This document shows positions 49,096 to 58,022 of a stretch of 64,000 nt of DNA, piece after piece. Source of the stretch: Bacteroidia bacterium (GTDB lineage: Bacteria; Bacteroidota; Bacteroidia; B-17B0; Aurantibacillaceae); assembly GCA_016787785.1 (NCBI GenBank), contig JAEUTO010000004.1:124001-188000 (forward strand), written 5' to 3'. Under the pieces are notes generated by a model. It was not told where the DNA came from. It saw nothing but the letters and a program-made list of their open reading frames with translations, and did no database searches. The translations under genes and the position numbers were made by a program. Every line of letters starts with the position of its first letter. Position 1 is the stretch's first letter.

Positions 49096-51264
49096 TTATT
49101 TTACGATCGTAATAAAGCCGCTGTACTCGTGATTTTTTTTGTAATTGTCATTCAACGTGGCTTTGTAAATGTATTCACCCAATGGCGCGGTCTCGCTACT
49201 TCCTTTTATCGTTCCGTCCCAACCCTTTGTGTGATCGTTGGTTTGAAATATTTTTTGCCCCCAACGGTCAAAGATCGTTAAGCTATAAGTTTTAATATCC
49301 CAACCCATTCCTTCGGGTAAAAAAATATCATTCAATCCATCACTGTTTGGTGTAAATGCATTGGGTACATAAAAGGTAAACTCCGGTAAAACTTTTACGA
49401 TCTTCATGGTTGTATTAGTGCAGCCGTAAACATTGCTCACTGTTAATATAACCGGGAATTGACCAATGGTATTAAAATTATAAATAGGGTTCTGTAAAAT
49501 TGATTTATTTATCCCGCTAAAATTCCATTCCCATTTTGTTGGGTTGGCACTTGATAGGTCGGTAAAATTAACCAGAGGATTTAGCTCAGATACTTCTTTA
49601 TTATCCATTTCAAAATCTGCTTGCGGCGTAGGATACACTTCTATGGTTACAAAACTATTCGTGGTACTTGTGCAACCAAAATTGTTGGTCACACTATGGT
49701 TGCCATAATAAACACCTGCTTTAGCAAAGCACATAGTAGGACTTACAGAGGTCGTAATGCTTCCATCACTAAAACTCCAGGTAGTTAAGGTAATAGTTCC
49801 CGTACTAGTACTTTTATCAGTAAAATTAACGCACAAAGGGGCACAACCTTTTGTTTCTGAATTAATACTTGCTACTAACGGTTTTGGAACTACCACAACC
49901 GTATATAACTTTTGCTCACTTATAGGGCAATTTCCCGAAACAACTACATTAACAGAATAAACTGTATTAACTAATGGCGAAACATTAATAGAGCTTGTTG
50001 TAAACGAACCAGGCGCCCATAAATACGTTATTGGGTCTGTAATGCCCGTTGTATTAACTTCTAAAACTGCAGTTTCTCCCAAACAATTCATTAATGTTTT
50101 TGTAGATACGCCCGTTGAAATAGCCGGCTCTTTTATACTAACGGTATTGGAATTGACGCATCCTTTTGAATCCTTAATGGAGACTGTATAATTTCCGGCG
50201 CCTAAAGCAGTAGCTGTTGCATTATTGCCACCACTGGGGTACCAGGTATAACTATATGCCGGACTTCCAAACAAAGGCAAAACGGTAGCGCTTCCATTAT
50301 GACCGCCGTAACAGGTAACGCTTGATGTGGATGTAACAGATGAACCAATTACCGAAACCAGTTGCGTGCTTGTACCTACGGCATTACAAGGTCCGTTAGT
50401 TGTGGTTAACGAAACGGTGTAAATACCCGGTGTAGTAAATACATGGGTTGGATTAGACAAGGTAGACGTATTACTGGCAGAAGTTTGATCACCAAAATTC
50501 CAATTGTATAACAACCCCTGCGTACAAGTTGGTGTGGCTACCGAAAAATTGCTGCAGGTGTAAGTGAAACTTGTTGTGTTATTTCCCGCATCGCCAATAG
50601 TGAAGTCATCTATCGCAAAGCCGTCAAACGCATTACAACTAGTTCCTGATCCAAAATTAAAACGAAATTTTACACTTGGTTTTCCGGCCAATCCACTTAA
50701 ACAATGTTTGGCAGTAACCCAGGTTAAACTTCCGCCGCCACCCTGGCAACTACCGGATGTTGATTTGCTATTGCCCGACCAACCGCCTGTGTTAGACCAT
50801 GCCAAGTAATTTATGTTACCGTAATTGTACCAATTTTGCGTCATGCAATTGGCAGGATCGTTAAACGCACCAACCAAAGCCCAGGAGGCGCCATTGTTAA
50901 TAGAATACAATAAACTCGCACCATCATATTGGTGTTCGGTTTCCCAAAAAACTTTGAAGCTCACATAAGGCGCCGTTAACGATGAAAAATTGTAACAGGG
51001 GCTTTCAATAAATGATTTTTCTCCTGCATTATAGTTAGCGCCAGATAAACCGCCAACTATCCAGCACTTGTTACCCCCACCGGCACCGGTAATAACGCCT
51101 TTGTTGGGCGTGCCCCATGCCCAGTCTGAATTTACGCCGCCGCTTGTCCATGTAGCGGCAGTTTCAAAATCCTGTGTATTCGGAAAAGTGGAAATGCATT
51201 GCGACCATCCGTTCATCACAGATAGAAGTACAAAAAAGAAAGCTAATATTTTTGTTAAGCGCAT
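49096..51264 (-). CDS. PKD/SprB protein with gliding-motility (T9SS type B) C-terminus
   Basis: A 722-aa protein from the ATG at 51264, which gives the signal peptide MRLTKILAFFFVLLSVMNGW; the ATG at 51330 would add 22 unrelated residues. Residues 20-240 form a jelly-roll/MAM-like domain with paired Cys. Then come a PKD domain (YNWNFGDQT), an SprB-type repeat, and two more PKD domains (TTWSFSDGS; KWEWNFSG). The C-terminal 90 residues are the gliding-motility-associated domain: Pro-Asn-Ala-Phe-Thr-Pro-Asn-Ser-Asp-Gly-Leu-Asn-Asp, Ile-Phe-Asp-Arg-Trp-Gly, Gly-Trp-Asp-Gly. It is exported by T9SS to the surface. Confidence 0.88.
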   Translation of the reverse strand: MRLTKILAFFFVLLSVMNGWSQCISTFPNTQDFETAATWTSGGVNSDWAWGTPNKGVITGAGGGNKCWIVGGLSGANYNAGEKSFIESPCYNFSSLTAPYVSFKVFWETEHQYDGASLLYSINNGASWALVGAFNDPANCMTQNWYNYGNINYLAWSNTGGWSGNSKSTSGSCQGGGGSLTWVTAKHCLSGLAGKPSVKFRFNFGSGTSCNAFDGFAIDDFTIGDAGNNTTSFTYTCSNFSVATPTCTQGLLYNWNFGDQTSASNTSTLSNPTHVFTTPGIYTVSLTTTNGPCNAVGTSTQLVSVIGSSVTSTSSVTCYGGHNGSATVLPLFGSPAYSYTWYPSGGNNATATALGAGNYTVSIKDSKGCVNSNTVSIKEPAISTGVSTKTLMNCLGETAVLEVNTTGITDPITYLWAPGSFTTSSINVSPLVNTVYSVNVVVSGNCPISEQKLYTVVVVPKPLVASINSETKGCAPLCVNFTDKSTSTGTITLTTWSFSDGSITTSVSPTMCFAKAGVYYGNHSVTNNFGCTSTTNSFVTIEVYPTPQADFEMDNKEVSELNPLVNFTDLSSANPTKWEWNFSGINKSILQNPIYNFNTIGQFPVILTVSNVYGCTNTTMKIVKVLPEFTFYVPNAFTPNSDGLNDIFLPEGMGWDIKTYSLTIFDRWGQKIFQTNDHTKGWDGTIKGSSETAPLGEYIYKATLNDNYKKNHEYSGFITIVK

Positions 51265-51613
51265 TTCAAAAAATAAATTTTTTTTGAAGCGGCTTCTGGT
51301 GAAAAAAACGAATGTTTGATCAACCGTCAAGGGTGTTCACTTGCGGCATTAAAGATAAAAATTTAAGCACATGTTTTTTTGACGAGATATTACCAAATTG
51401 TAAATAAAGACGAGAAAATGCTCATTTTACTGCTGATTTTAACAAAAACACCTCGTTTTATGTCTTGGGTCTTTTGTCTTTCGTCTTATATCCTTTTGCG
51501 CCCCATGTAGAATCATTTACCCGTTTAGGGGAATTAGCTCATGAAAAGCTATGTTATTTAGAGGATAAACTACGGGAATGATCTTTGCAATAATAATTTG
51601 ATCTACTATTTCT
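51265..51613. other. Divergent promoter region, no gene
   Basis: 349 bp between the divergent surface-protein and transporter genes. It has T-rich stretches and a tRNA-like start (51527-51540) that does not continue as a tRNA. No clear terminator or consensus promoter pair was identified. Confidence 0.4.
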
Positions 51614-52765
51614 ATGGCAAATTCTATCCCAAATTATTTTAAAGTATCTGTTATCATTCTCGGAATACTTGGCTTTTTCTTTATACTGTGGTTAGGACAA
51701 AGTATTCTTGTTCCTCTAACCTTTGCAGGCATTATTTCTATTTTATTGAATCCTATGGTCAACTTTTTTATTGGCAAAGGTATTAACCGCGTTATTGCCA
51801 TTTCTCTTGCCATTGTGCTTTTGGTAGTTGTAGTTTCCGGTGTTATGTTATTTATTGGATCGCAGGTTAGCATGTTTAGTGATTCGTGGCCACAATTAAA
51901 ATCAAAATTCAATCACTTGCTTAACGATGCTTTAAAATGGGTGTCTGAAAATTTTAATATTGGTAAGTCAAAAGTAAACGCATGGATAAGCGAACGTAAA
52001 TCCGAAAGTTTAAACGATGCCGGTGGTATGATAGGTGATACTGTTAGTACCGTTACCGGTATGCTCATTAATATTTTGTTATTACCGGTTTATATATTCT
52101 TGTTCTTATTTTATAAGCCTTTGCTACTAAGTTTCGTTGCGCAGGTTTTTGCAGCCGATAAACGTTCGGCTGTTGCAGAAGTTTTATTCAACACTAAATC
52201 GCTGATACAAAATTATCTTGTTGGCCTTTTAATTGAAATGGTTATTGTTGCAACAATGAATTCAGTAGCACTTTTAATTATTGGAATCGATTATGCTATA
52301 ATGCTAGGCGTAATTGGCGCGATCTTAAATCTCATCCCGTACATTGGCGGCGTAGTTGCTATTTCTTTACCCATGACCATGGCTTTGATAACCGATACGC
52401 CTTTTGATGCAGTATTAGTTTTAGTTGCTTATTTAGTGATACAATTAATAGACAATAATTTTTTAGTGCCAAAGATCGTAGCTTCAAAAGTAAAAGTAAA
52501 CGCACTGGTATCTGTTGTAGTTGTGCTAATTGGTGGCGCCTTATGGGGCGTTGCAGGTATGTTTCTTTCTATTCCAATAACCGCTATTTTAAAAGTAATT
52601 TTTGATAAGATCCCACACCTTAAACCTTTAGGTTTTTTAATTGGCGATACCATGCCACCCATTGGCAAAGCTATTTTCGATTTCCGGGAGATACAGGCAC
52701 GCCTTAGTCCCAAAAAAAAGATCAAAAAACCAAAAGTAGAAGTTAAAGATCCTAAAGTTGCTTAA
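51614..52765 (+). CDS. AI-2E family transporter
   Basis: A 383-aa inner-membrane protein of the AI-2E/YdbI family. N-terminal hydrophobic helices (residues 8-75), a soluble helical segment (85-135), and four to five C-terminal helices (150-340) are seen. The Asp-Asn-Asn-Phe-Leu-Val-Pro-Lys-Ile near 290-298 and Gly-Gly-Ala-Leu-Trp-Gly-Val-Ala-Gly-Met near 318-327 are typical. Family members are permease-like; the substrate here is unknown and may not be autoinducer-2. It has a basic C-terminal tail and is probably monocistronic. Confidence 0.88.
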   Translation: MANSIPNYFKVSVIILGILGFFFILWLGQSILVPLTFAGIISILLNPMVNFFIGKGINRVIAISLAIVLLVVVVSGVMLFIGSQVSMFSDSWPQLKSKFNHLLNDALKWVSENFNIGKSKVNAWISERKSESLNDAGGMIGDTVSTVTGMLINILLLPVYIFLFLFYKPLLLSFVAQVFAADKRSAVAEVLFNTKSLIQNYLVGLLIEMVIVATMNSVALLIIGIDYAIMLGVIGAILNLIPYIGGVVAISLPMTMALITDTPFDAVLVLVAYLVIQLIDNNFLVPKIVASKVKVNALVSVVVVLIGGALWGVAGMFLSIPITAILKVIFDKIPHLKPLGFLIGDTMPPIGKAIFDFREIQARLSPKKKIKKPKVEVKDPKVA

Positions 52766-52780
52766 TCTTCCAGCCTTGTT

Positions 52781-52830
52781 CCGATAATTATCGGGATTTT
52801 TGTTACTTTTTGTGTAAAGACAAAAAGTAA
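52781..52830. repeat. Two adjacent palindromes (REP-like)
   Basis: A perfect 14-bp palindrome CCGATAATTATCGG (52781-52794) is followed by TTACTTTTTG (52803-52812) and CAAAAAGTAA (52821-52830), a perfect 10-bp inverted repeat with an 8-nt loop. It lies between two same-strand genes, 16 bp after the transporter stop. It is probably a dispersed extragenic palindrome; a terminator is possible. Confidence 0.55.
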
Positions 52831-52971
52831 GGAGAAAAACAATCTTTATTTAAAGGCAAAAACCCTGCTTTTTAGCCTTTTTTAAGATTTGCCTCAAAAT
52901 ACTGTAACTTTTTTTATGGATATTTATTATAGAAAGCATCTAAAGATAAATATCAATTAAATTCATATCCC

Positions 52972-54462
52972 ATGAAAAAAATATTACTTGCTTCAACTGT
53001 ATTTATTGGGCTTGCTACCACCTCGGTTTTTGGCCAGGCCGCAGCTAACTTTAAAACTTACAAAACCCAGCCTACGGGTAACTTCGATGCCCGAAACTTA
53101 CTGCAAACACTGGTTGGCGAAGGGGTAGTATTAAAAAGTTTTTCCATTACCAAAACATCGTCTGACGAAGCTTTTGGATTTTTTGAGGACAAAAAAGCTG
53201 TTTTGGGTATGAAAAAAGGTTTAATAATGACAACCGGGGGTATAAACGGACTCTGCTCCGGAAATACTTCTGTTGGTATGTCAAATTACACACATGCTAA
53301 AATGGAAAACAGGGGGCAAAAAACTGTTTCTGATAACACCAGCGTTGATCTTGAAAAAATATTACACGGTCAAAAAACTTTTGATGCCTGTGTTATTGAA
53401 TTAGATATAGTGCCAACTGCCGATACCTTGAGTTTTAATTATGTGTTTGGTTCTGAAGAGTACGACGAATATGTTGGCTCACAATACAACGATGCTTTTG
53501 CTTTTTTTATTACCGGTAAAGGTATTACCGGAGAAAAAAATTTAGCAGTAGTCCCAAATTCAGAAATTCCTGTAAGTGTAAATTCTATAAATGGAGGCGG
53601 TTCAAGATATTCGCGCACCGTACCTTCTAACCCAACTTATTTTGTTAGTAATGTTGCCGGTAATATTGCAATTGAATATGATGGCTTAACTAAATTAATG
53701 GAGATTCGCCAACCGGTTACGCCTTACGAAACTTACCATTTAAAAATGTGTATTGCCGATGTAAGTGACGACTCTTTTGACAGTGGTGTTTTTATAGAAG
53801 GGCAGAGTTTTGTTTCTTACGAAAAAAGTTACAATGTATTGTATGGTAAGAATAGTTCTGAAATTGACAAAGGCTACAAAACTTTGTTGGACAACTTAGC
53901 GAAACTATATAAAGACAATACCAAAGGAAAAATAATTATTACGGGTCACACCGATAACCAGGGTTCGGAAGAATTGAACCAGGAATTATCGTGCACACGC
54001 GCTACTGGTGTAGTAGATTATTTAAAATCAAAAGGTGTTGATCCCTCGCGCATCATTATGAATTGCAAAGGCGAAACAATGCCACGTGCTACAAACGAAA
54101 CGGAAGAAGGACAATTTTTGAACCGCCGTGTACAATTAAAAATTAGTGGCTCTTTTGAAGAGTATACCAAAAAGAAAACAGAAGGTGTGATAGCAGAAGA
54201 GCAATCAAAATTATTAACCAACTATCCCAATCCATTTGCAACAACCACAACTATTGATGCTTATATTCTAGAAGATGTAAAAAATGCGCAGGTTGTTATT
54301 TACGATATGACTGGTAAAATAATGAAAACCATTTTCTTGTTAGAGCGCGGAAAAACAAGCACAACATTTGATGGGCAAAATTTAACCAACGGTACTTACC
54401 CTGCAACCTTAATTGTAGATGGTAAACCAGCAGGAAGTTTAAAACTTGTAGTTGCTCATTAG
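52972..54462 (+). CDS. Choice-of-anchor L, OmpA and T9SS fusion protein
   Basis: A 496-aa exported protein. A signal peptide (MKKILLASTVFIGLATTSVF) is followed by a choice-of-anchor L domain (about 40-270; Phe-Val-Phe-Gly-Ser-Glu-Glu-Tyr-Asp-Glu-Tyr is its hallmark). Next is an OmpA-like peptidoglycan-binding domain (about 300-390; ITGHTDNQGS, then Asn-Arg-Arg-Val) and a T9SS type A sorting domain (about 415-496; NYPNPFATTTTI). OmpA domains act in the periplasm while T9SS domains mark proteins for the surface, so the combination is unusual. It may be a cell-envelope linker, or may be anchored after export. Confidence 0.85.
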   Translation: MKKILLASTVFIGLATTSVFGQAAANFKTYKTQPTGNFDARNLLQTLVGEGVVLKSFSITKTSSDEAFGFFEDKKAVLGMKKGLIMTTGGINGLCSGNTSVGMSNYTHAKMENRGQKTVSDNTSVDLEKILHGQKTFDACVIELDIVPTADTLSFNYVFGSEEYDEYVGSQYNDAFAFFITGKGITGEKNLAVVPNSEIPVSVNSINGGGSRYSRTVPSNPTYFVSNVAGNIAIEYDGLTKLMEIRQPVTPYETYHLKMCIADVSDDSFDSGVFIEGQSFVSYEKSYNVLYGKNSSEIDKGYKTLLDNLAKLYKDNTKGKIIITGHTDNQGSEELNQELSCTRATGVVDYLKSKGVDPSRIIMNCKGETMPRATNETEEGQFLNRRVQLKISGSFEEYTKKKTEGVIAEEQSKLLTNYPNPFATTTTIDAYILEDVKNAQVVIYDMTGKIMKTIFLLERGKTSTTFDGQNLTNGTYPATLIVDGKPAGSLKLVVAH

Positions 54463-54570
54463 ATAACACATCAACCGGAAATCCGGAATGTTTTAGCTGC
54501 GTGGGCGAAAAAGGCCGGCGGACCTTTGAGTAAAAAAAAATGATCATTCATCTAACGTACTATAAAATAT

Positions 54571-54595
54571 AAAGCCCCGAAAAGGGGCTTTTTTT
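54571..54595 (+). terminator. Rho-independent terminator
   Basis: AAAGCCCC and GGGGCTTT form an 8-bp stem with a GAAAA loop and a T7-type tail, 108 bp after the OmpA-T9SS gene stop at 54462 and before the PfpI-like gene. Confidence 0.8.
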
Positions 54596-54641
54596 CTGGT
54601 ATCAAATTTTCATGTAATGGGTGAAATTAAATTTTATTACT

Positions 54642-55193
54642 ATGGAAAAGAAACTAAGCGGAAAACTAGTTGCGATAATTGTTACTGATGGCTTTGAACA
54701 ATCGGAATTTGAAAAACCAAAGCAAGCTCTTGAAGAACAAGGCGCTAAAGTAGAAGTGATCTCTTTAAAAAAGGGAAAAGTAAAGGCCTGGAAAGACCAA
54801 AACTGGGGAGATGAATTTACCGTAGACGCAACGATTGAGGAAGTTGAAAGTGGAACTTATGACGCACTTGTTTTGCCAGGTGGAGTAATGAACCCTGATA
54901 AATTACGCGTAAATGATTTTGTAATTGATTTTATTGCAGATTTTTTAGATGAAGGAAAACCTATTGCCGCTATTTGCCATGGCCCTTGGACATTAATTGA
55001 AACACATAATGTAGAAGGAAGACGGATGACCTCTTATCATTCTATTAAAACCGATCTTATAAACGCAGGTGTAAAATGGGTAGATGAAGAAGTTGTAGTT
55101 GACGATGGTTTGGTTACAAGCCGCAGTCCAAAAGACCTACCTGCTTTTTGCGAAAAAATGATAGAAGAATTCGCCGAAGGCGTACATCACTAA
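54642..55193 (+). CDS. PfpI/DJ-1-family protein
   Basis: A 183-aa protein from ATG 54642; a GTG at 54621 would add 7 residues. The class I glutamine-amidotransferase-like fold is visible: Val-Ala-Ile-Ile-Val-Thr-Asp-Gly-Phe-Glu, Leu-Val-Leu-Pro-Gly-Gly, and the nucleophile elbow Ala-Ile-Cys-His-Gly-Pro-Trp. The C-terminus reads Leu-Val-Thr-Ser-Arg-Ser-Pro-Lys-Asp-Leu-Pro. The family includes stress proteins and deglycase/protease candidates. It is cytosolic and probably stress-related; exact activity unknown. Confidence 0.88.
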   Translation: MEKKLSGKLVAIIVTDGFEQSEFEKPKQALEEQGAKVEVISLKKGKVKAWKDQNWGDEFTVDATIEEVESGTYDALVLPGGVMNPDKLRVNDFVIDFIADFLDEGKPIAAICHGPWTLIETHNVEGRRMTSYHSIKTDLINAGVKWVDEEVVVDDGLVTSRSPKDLPAFCEKMIEEFAEGVHH

Positions 55194-55213
55194 TACCTAT
55201 AAACACTCACGGC

Positions 55214-55246
55214 GTCACCCTCTATGGGGGGGTGCCCGATGGGAGG
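55214..55246. repeat. GC-rich palindromic repeat, copy 1
   Basis: CACCCTC (55216-55222), GGGGGGGTGCCCGA and GGGAGGAG form an imperfect palindromic block like the one at 60757-60794 (CCCTCAC ... GGGGGTGCCCCGA ... GTGAGGG). It is GC-rich in AT-rich DNA, an extragenic palindromic repeat family, 21 bp after the PfpI-like gene stop. Confidence 0.45.
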
Positions 55247-55355
55247 AGATTTTTTGCGATCGAGCAAAAAATGCAGTTCGGAAAAATATCCAGTGCGTTA
55301 ATCAAACCTCTGGAGCTTTTGCGAAGCAAAATGAAGTATCGAAAATAAATTACTT

Positions 55356-55544
55356 TTAGCTAATACTGCTAAATATCTCCAGTATCTCTTTTTGGTATTC
55401 ATTACCAAAAGTAGTTAAGCACCAAACTTTTAAAATTGTTTTTTCGTCGGGTTTAACCCAGTTAATGGCTTTTGTTAGTTCTTTACAAAAAAGCGCTCTG
55501 TCGAAACTTACTTTTTCTAAAATTTTTTTACTCAGGTCCAGCAT
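55356..55544 (-). CDS. Small conserved-looking protein, 62 aa
   Basis: A compact helical protein (starts MLDLSKKILEKVSFDRALF) with well-formed hydrophobic spacing and an aromatic/Cys segment (Val-Trp-Cys-Leu-Thr-Thr-Phe-Gly). The pattern is that of small Bacteroidota proteins without a known role. It lies alone between convergent and tandem neighbours, and its codon use fits the region. Confidence 0.55.
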   Translation of the reverse strand: MLDLSKKILEKVSFDRALFCKELTKAINWVKPDEKTILKVWCLTTFGNEYQKEILEIFSSIS

Positions 55545-55689
55545 AAAAATTACGTTAGTAATAATAAAACGTAAAAGTAATAGAGATATTGCCTGCTTTA
55601 TTGGTCTTTAAGAAATGTTAACAGATATTTAATATCAGATTGCCGTTTAGAATACTGCTATGCCGTTTGTAAATCTTAGTCCTAAATTT

Positions 55690-56637
55690 CTATGCCAACT
55701 CCTTCCAAAATCCCATTTTCACTTCTGGGTAAGCGCTAAAGTCAAACGCATTTAGCGAGCGGTATTCGAGCATGCGGCTGTCAAAATAATTTTGGTCTAT
55801 GCCGGGGTAATCAATGGCATCGTCCTGTTCTAATAAGTTAAGGTCTTCAGAAATTAAGTGTACCATTAATTCTGCGCTTGTTTTATTTTCGTCGGCAACA
55901 AAGTCTTTAAAAAAACTTCTCAGGTTCTTGTGCTTTTGTTTTATTTCTATGGGCGCAGCAATATCCAAAAATCCGGCTTGTGGTATTGGGCCGTAATGAC
56001 TGCTTTCTAAAAGATTTGGCGTTAAGATCTTTGCTTCATAGGTATTTAAAAATTCATTTATCTCTTTTCCAAACTTACGCATCTCTTTTAATTTGCGCAT
56101 GGGCACATAACGTATCAACATTAAATTTAAAATATTACGGTAAGTACAATCTTTTGCTGCCGGAAAAATATTTACCGAGCGTATGGGTAATTTAAATTCG
56201 TTAGCCACTTTTAAATATACTTTAAACAAACCCGCCGTGGTGGTTAGGGTAGTGTGGTGGCAACTTAAATTACTAATAGGTATACCATTATCTAAAAAAA
56301 CCTGCACTTGTGCTTTTAATTCTTTTTCTAAAAGTTCGGGTACTTCTTCAATGTCATCAATATTTAAATTACTAAAAGGTCTAAAAGTGTTGCCGTAACA
56401 AAAGGCTTCGTGGTTTTGCACAGTCAACGCTTCGCCGGAGGAGATGGTTAAATGGCAACCAATATCGGCTTTGTTGCCAAACTCAGCTATCAATTCTTTT
56501 ACATTTTTTACCGAGTCTTTGTAATTGGGTATGCAGGCAACAGAATTTACTTTGTTATTGCGAATAGCATCTTTCACACCCTGGTTAACGGAGGGAAATA
56601 CGCCGTAATCATCGGCGGTAACAATTAAATTTTTCAT
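55690..56637 (-). CDS. YdjC/ChbG-family carbohydrate deacetylase
   Basis: A 315-aa cytosolic enzyme candidate. The N-terminal Val-Thr-Ala-Asp-Asp-Tyr-Gly (residues 6-12) supplies the metal-binding Asp and the family signature. Further metal/catalytic histidines are in Asp-Ile-Gly-Cys-His-Leu-Thr and Leu-Ser-Cys-His-His. YdjC/ChbG proteins deacetylate N-acetylated oligosaccharides such as chitooligosaccharides. The substrate here is not fixed by context. Confidence 0.85.
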   Translation of the reverse strand: MKNLIVTADDYGVFPSVNQGVKDAIRNNKVNSVACIPNYKDSVKNVKELIAEFGNKADIGCHLTISSGEALTVQNHEAFCYGNTFRPFSNLNIDDIEEVPELLEKELKAQVQVFLDNGIPISNLSCHHTTLTTTAGLFKVYLKVANEFKLPIRSVNIFPAAKDCTYRNILNLMLIRYVPMRKLKEMRKFGKEINEFLNTYEAKILTPNLLESSHYGPIPQAGFLDIAAPIEIKQKHKNLRSFFKDFVADENKTSAELMVHLISEDLNLLEQDDAIDYPGIDQNYFDSRMLEYRSLNAFDFSAYPEVKMGFWKELA

Positions 56638-56777
56638 GCAAGAAGGTTATTGATATATAAAGATAATAATTGTAATTAAAGATGCAAGCTGAACATGGTT
56701 ACAATTTTTGGAAAGCCGTTCTCGATACAATTTTTGCAAGAGGCAGGCAAAAATCACTCGAACTGACACATTTCGTT

Positions 56778-57860
56778 TTATATATTTAAATAAAACTTCT
56801 GCTTCCCATACACCTTTCCATTCACTTGTATCTCCAGCAAATGTTCACCTGCAAAATGTTTGCGTGTGGTAAAGTCCTTCATCATTTGTTTTTTGATGAT
56901 GTTTATTTTTTCTTTTGGTTTTAACTCCAATTCTTTCAACTTAAAAACCTTAGCGGAAAGCTCTTTCCCTTTCTTGCGATAATGAATAATGTAATCAACA
57001 ACCAATTTTTGTTTTGTATTTTTTTCCGAGATAATGTCAAACGCAAATTCTAAATTGCTACCTAGTTTTATTTTTGGTTTAAGAATTTTAAAATTTTGGA
57101 TGTTGACCTTAGGGTTCTTTTCAAAATCAAAAAGCGCTAACGAGTTGGCATTGCCTTTTTTTATTAAACTGCGGCTGGCATGTTTTACTATCCACGCAGT
57201 ATGTGGGTTACTTTTATCCCAGCTTTTTAAAAGCTGCAGCATAAAATCGGCATTGTCTTTTGAGTGATCGTTTAAATGATTGGCAACTGATTTTCTAACA
57301 TACAACTCCTCATCTGCTCTTAGTGTTTCTAAAATACCTTGCGTGCTTTTTGGGTTCTTAATTACTTCATCCAACTTAAAACTCCAGGGCAGGCGTGGGC
57401 GACTGCCCTCAGAAGCTAAACGGCGCACATGTGTGTTCTTATCTTTTGCCCAGGTATGCATTACTTTAATTGTTTTATTAAAATCGCGTTTTAAAAATTC
57501 GCGAATAGCAAATTCTGAAGAACCAAATGTTGTAAAATGTTTTAAAGCTTCTAAAGAAAGGTCAATAGCATCATGTCCATATAATGATACAAAATCAGGA
57601 AATACCAGATTAGTATAACCACGTTGCGTATGTGGAATAACTTTATACATGATCTCAATTACTTTTTTATAATCTGCCGGTAAATGCTGTTTTAAAGTAT
57701 GCGAGGTCTTGCGCATACGCTCGTTCAATGAAAGCGGCTCAAAATCTTTAGTAACATCTTTTACAAATTGTGCCGCATTAAATTTTTTGTCAGCTTTACT
57801 AAATTCGGCAGCAAACCGATTATAAAAATTTTTGTTGAACATTTCCTTTAAAGGCTCCAT
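56778..57860 (-). CDS. DNA alkylation repair protein (AlkD-like HEAT)
   Basis: A 360-aa protein from ATG 57860; the ATG at 57893 adds 11 residues of no clear use. Stacked helices of HEAT type run over residues 15-240, with the Leu-Pro-Trp-Ser-Phe-Lys and Glu-Glu-Leu-Tyr-Val-Arg-Lys-Ser-Val-Ala-Asn-His-Leu-Asn-Asp segments characteristic of the DNA alkylation repair family. A C-terminal beta domain (250-360) follows. These glycosylase-like proteins remove alkylated bases without base flipping. Confidence 0.82.
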   Translation of the reverse strand: MEPLKEMFNKNFYNRFAAEFSKADKKFNAAQFVKDVTKDFEPLSLNERMRKTSHTLKQHLPADYKKVIEIMYKVIPHTQRGYTNLVFPDFVSLYGHDAIDLSLEALKHFTTFGSSEFAIREFLKRDFNKTIKVMHTWAKDKNTHVRRLASEGSRPRLPWSFKLDEVIKNPKSTQGILETLRADEELYVRKSVANHLNDHSKDNADFMLQLLKSWDKSNPHTAWIVKHASRSLIKKGNANSLALFDFEKNPKVNIQNFKILKPKIKLGSNLEFAFDIISEKNTKQKLVVDYIIHYRKKGKELSAKVFKLKELELKPKEKINIIKKQMMKDFTTRKHFAGEHLLEIQVNGKVYGKQKFYLNI

Positions 57861-58022
57861 AATACTGGTAATTGGTTTCACGAATATACTCAATGCCCTC
57901 CTCAGCTAAAAATTTAGTAATTCACAGGTGTTTTTAAGTTCAGGGTTTTAATAATCTATGTAAAATTTGTTTTGCGCAGGTTAAATTTATAATTAAGTTT
58001 ATACAATAAAACCCATTACAAA

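Noticed and set aside
51527-51575. tRNA-like start (GGGGAATTAGCTCATG) before the AI-2E transporter gene
   Set aside because: The D-arm-like opening is not followed by an anticodon stem, a T-arm (TTCGA) or a matching acceptor 3' strand, so it is chance similarity.
55148-55348. 66-aa plus-strand frame overlapping the end of the PfpI-like gene
   Set aside because: It overlaps a real gene and runs through a palindromic repeat; composition is not protein-like.
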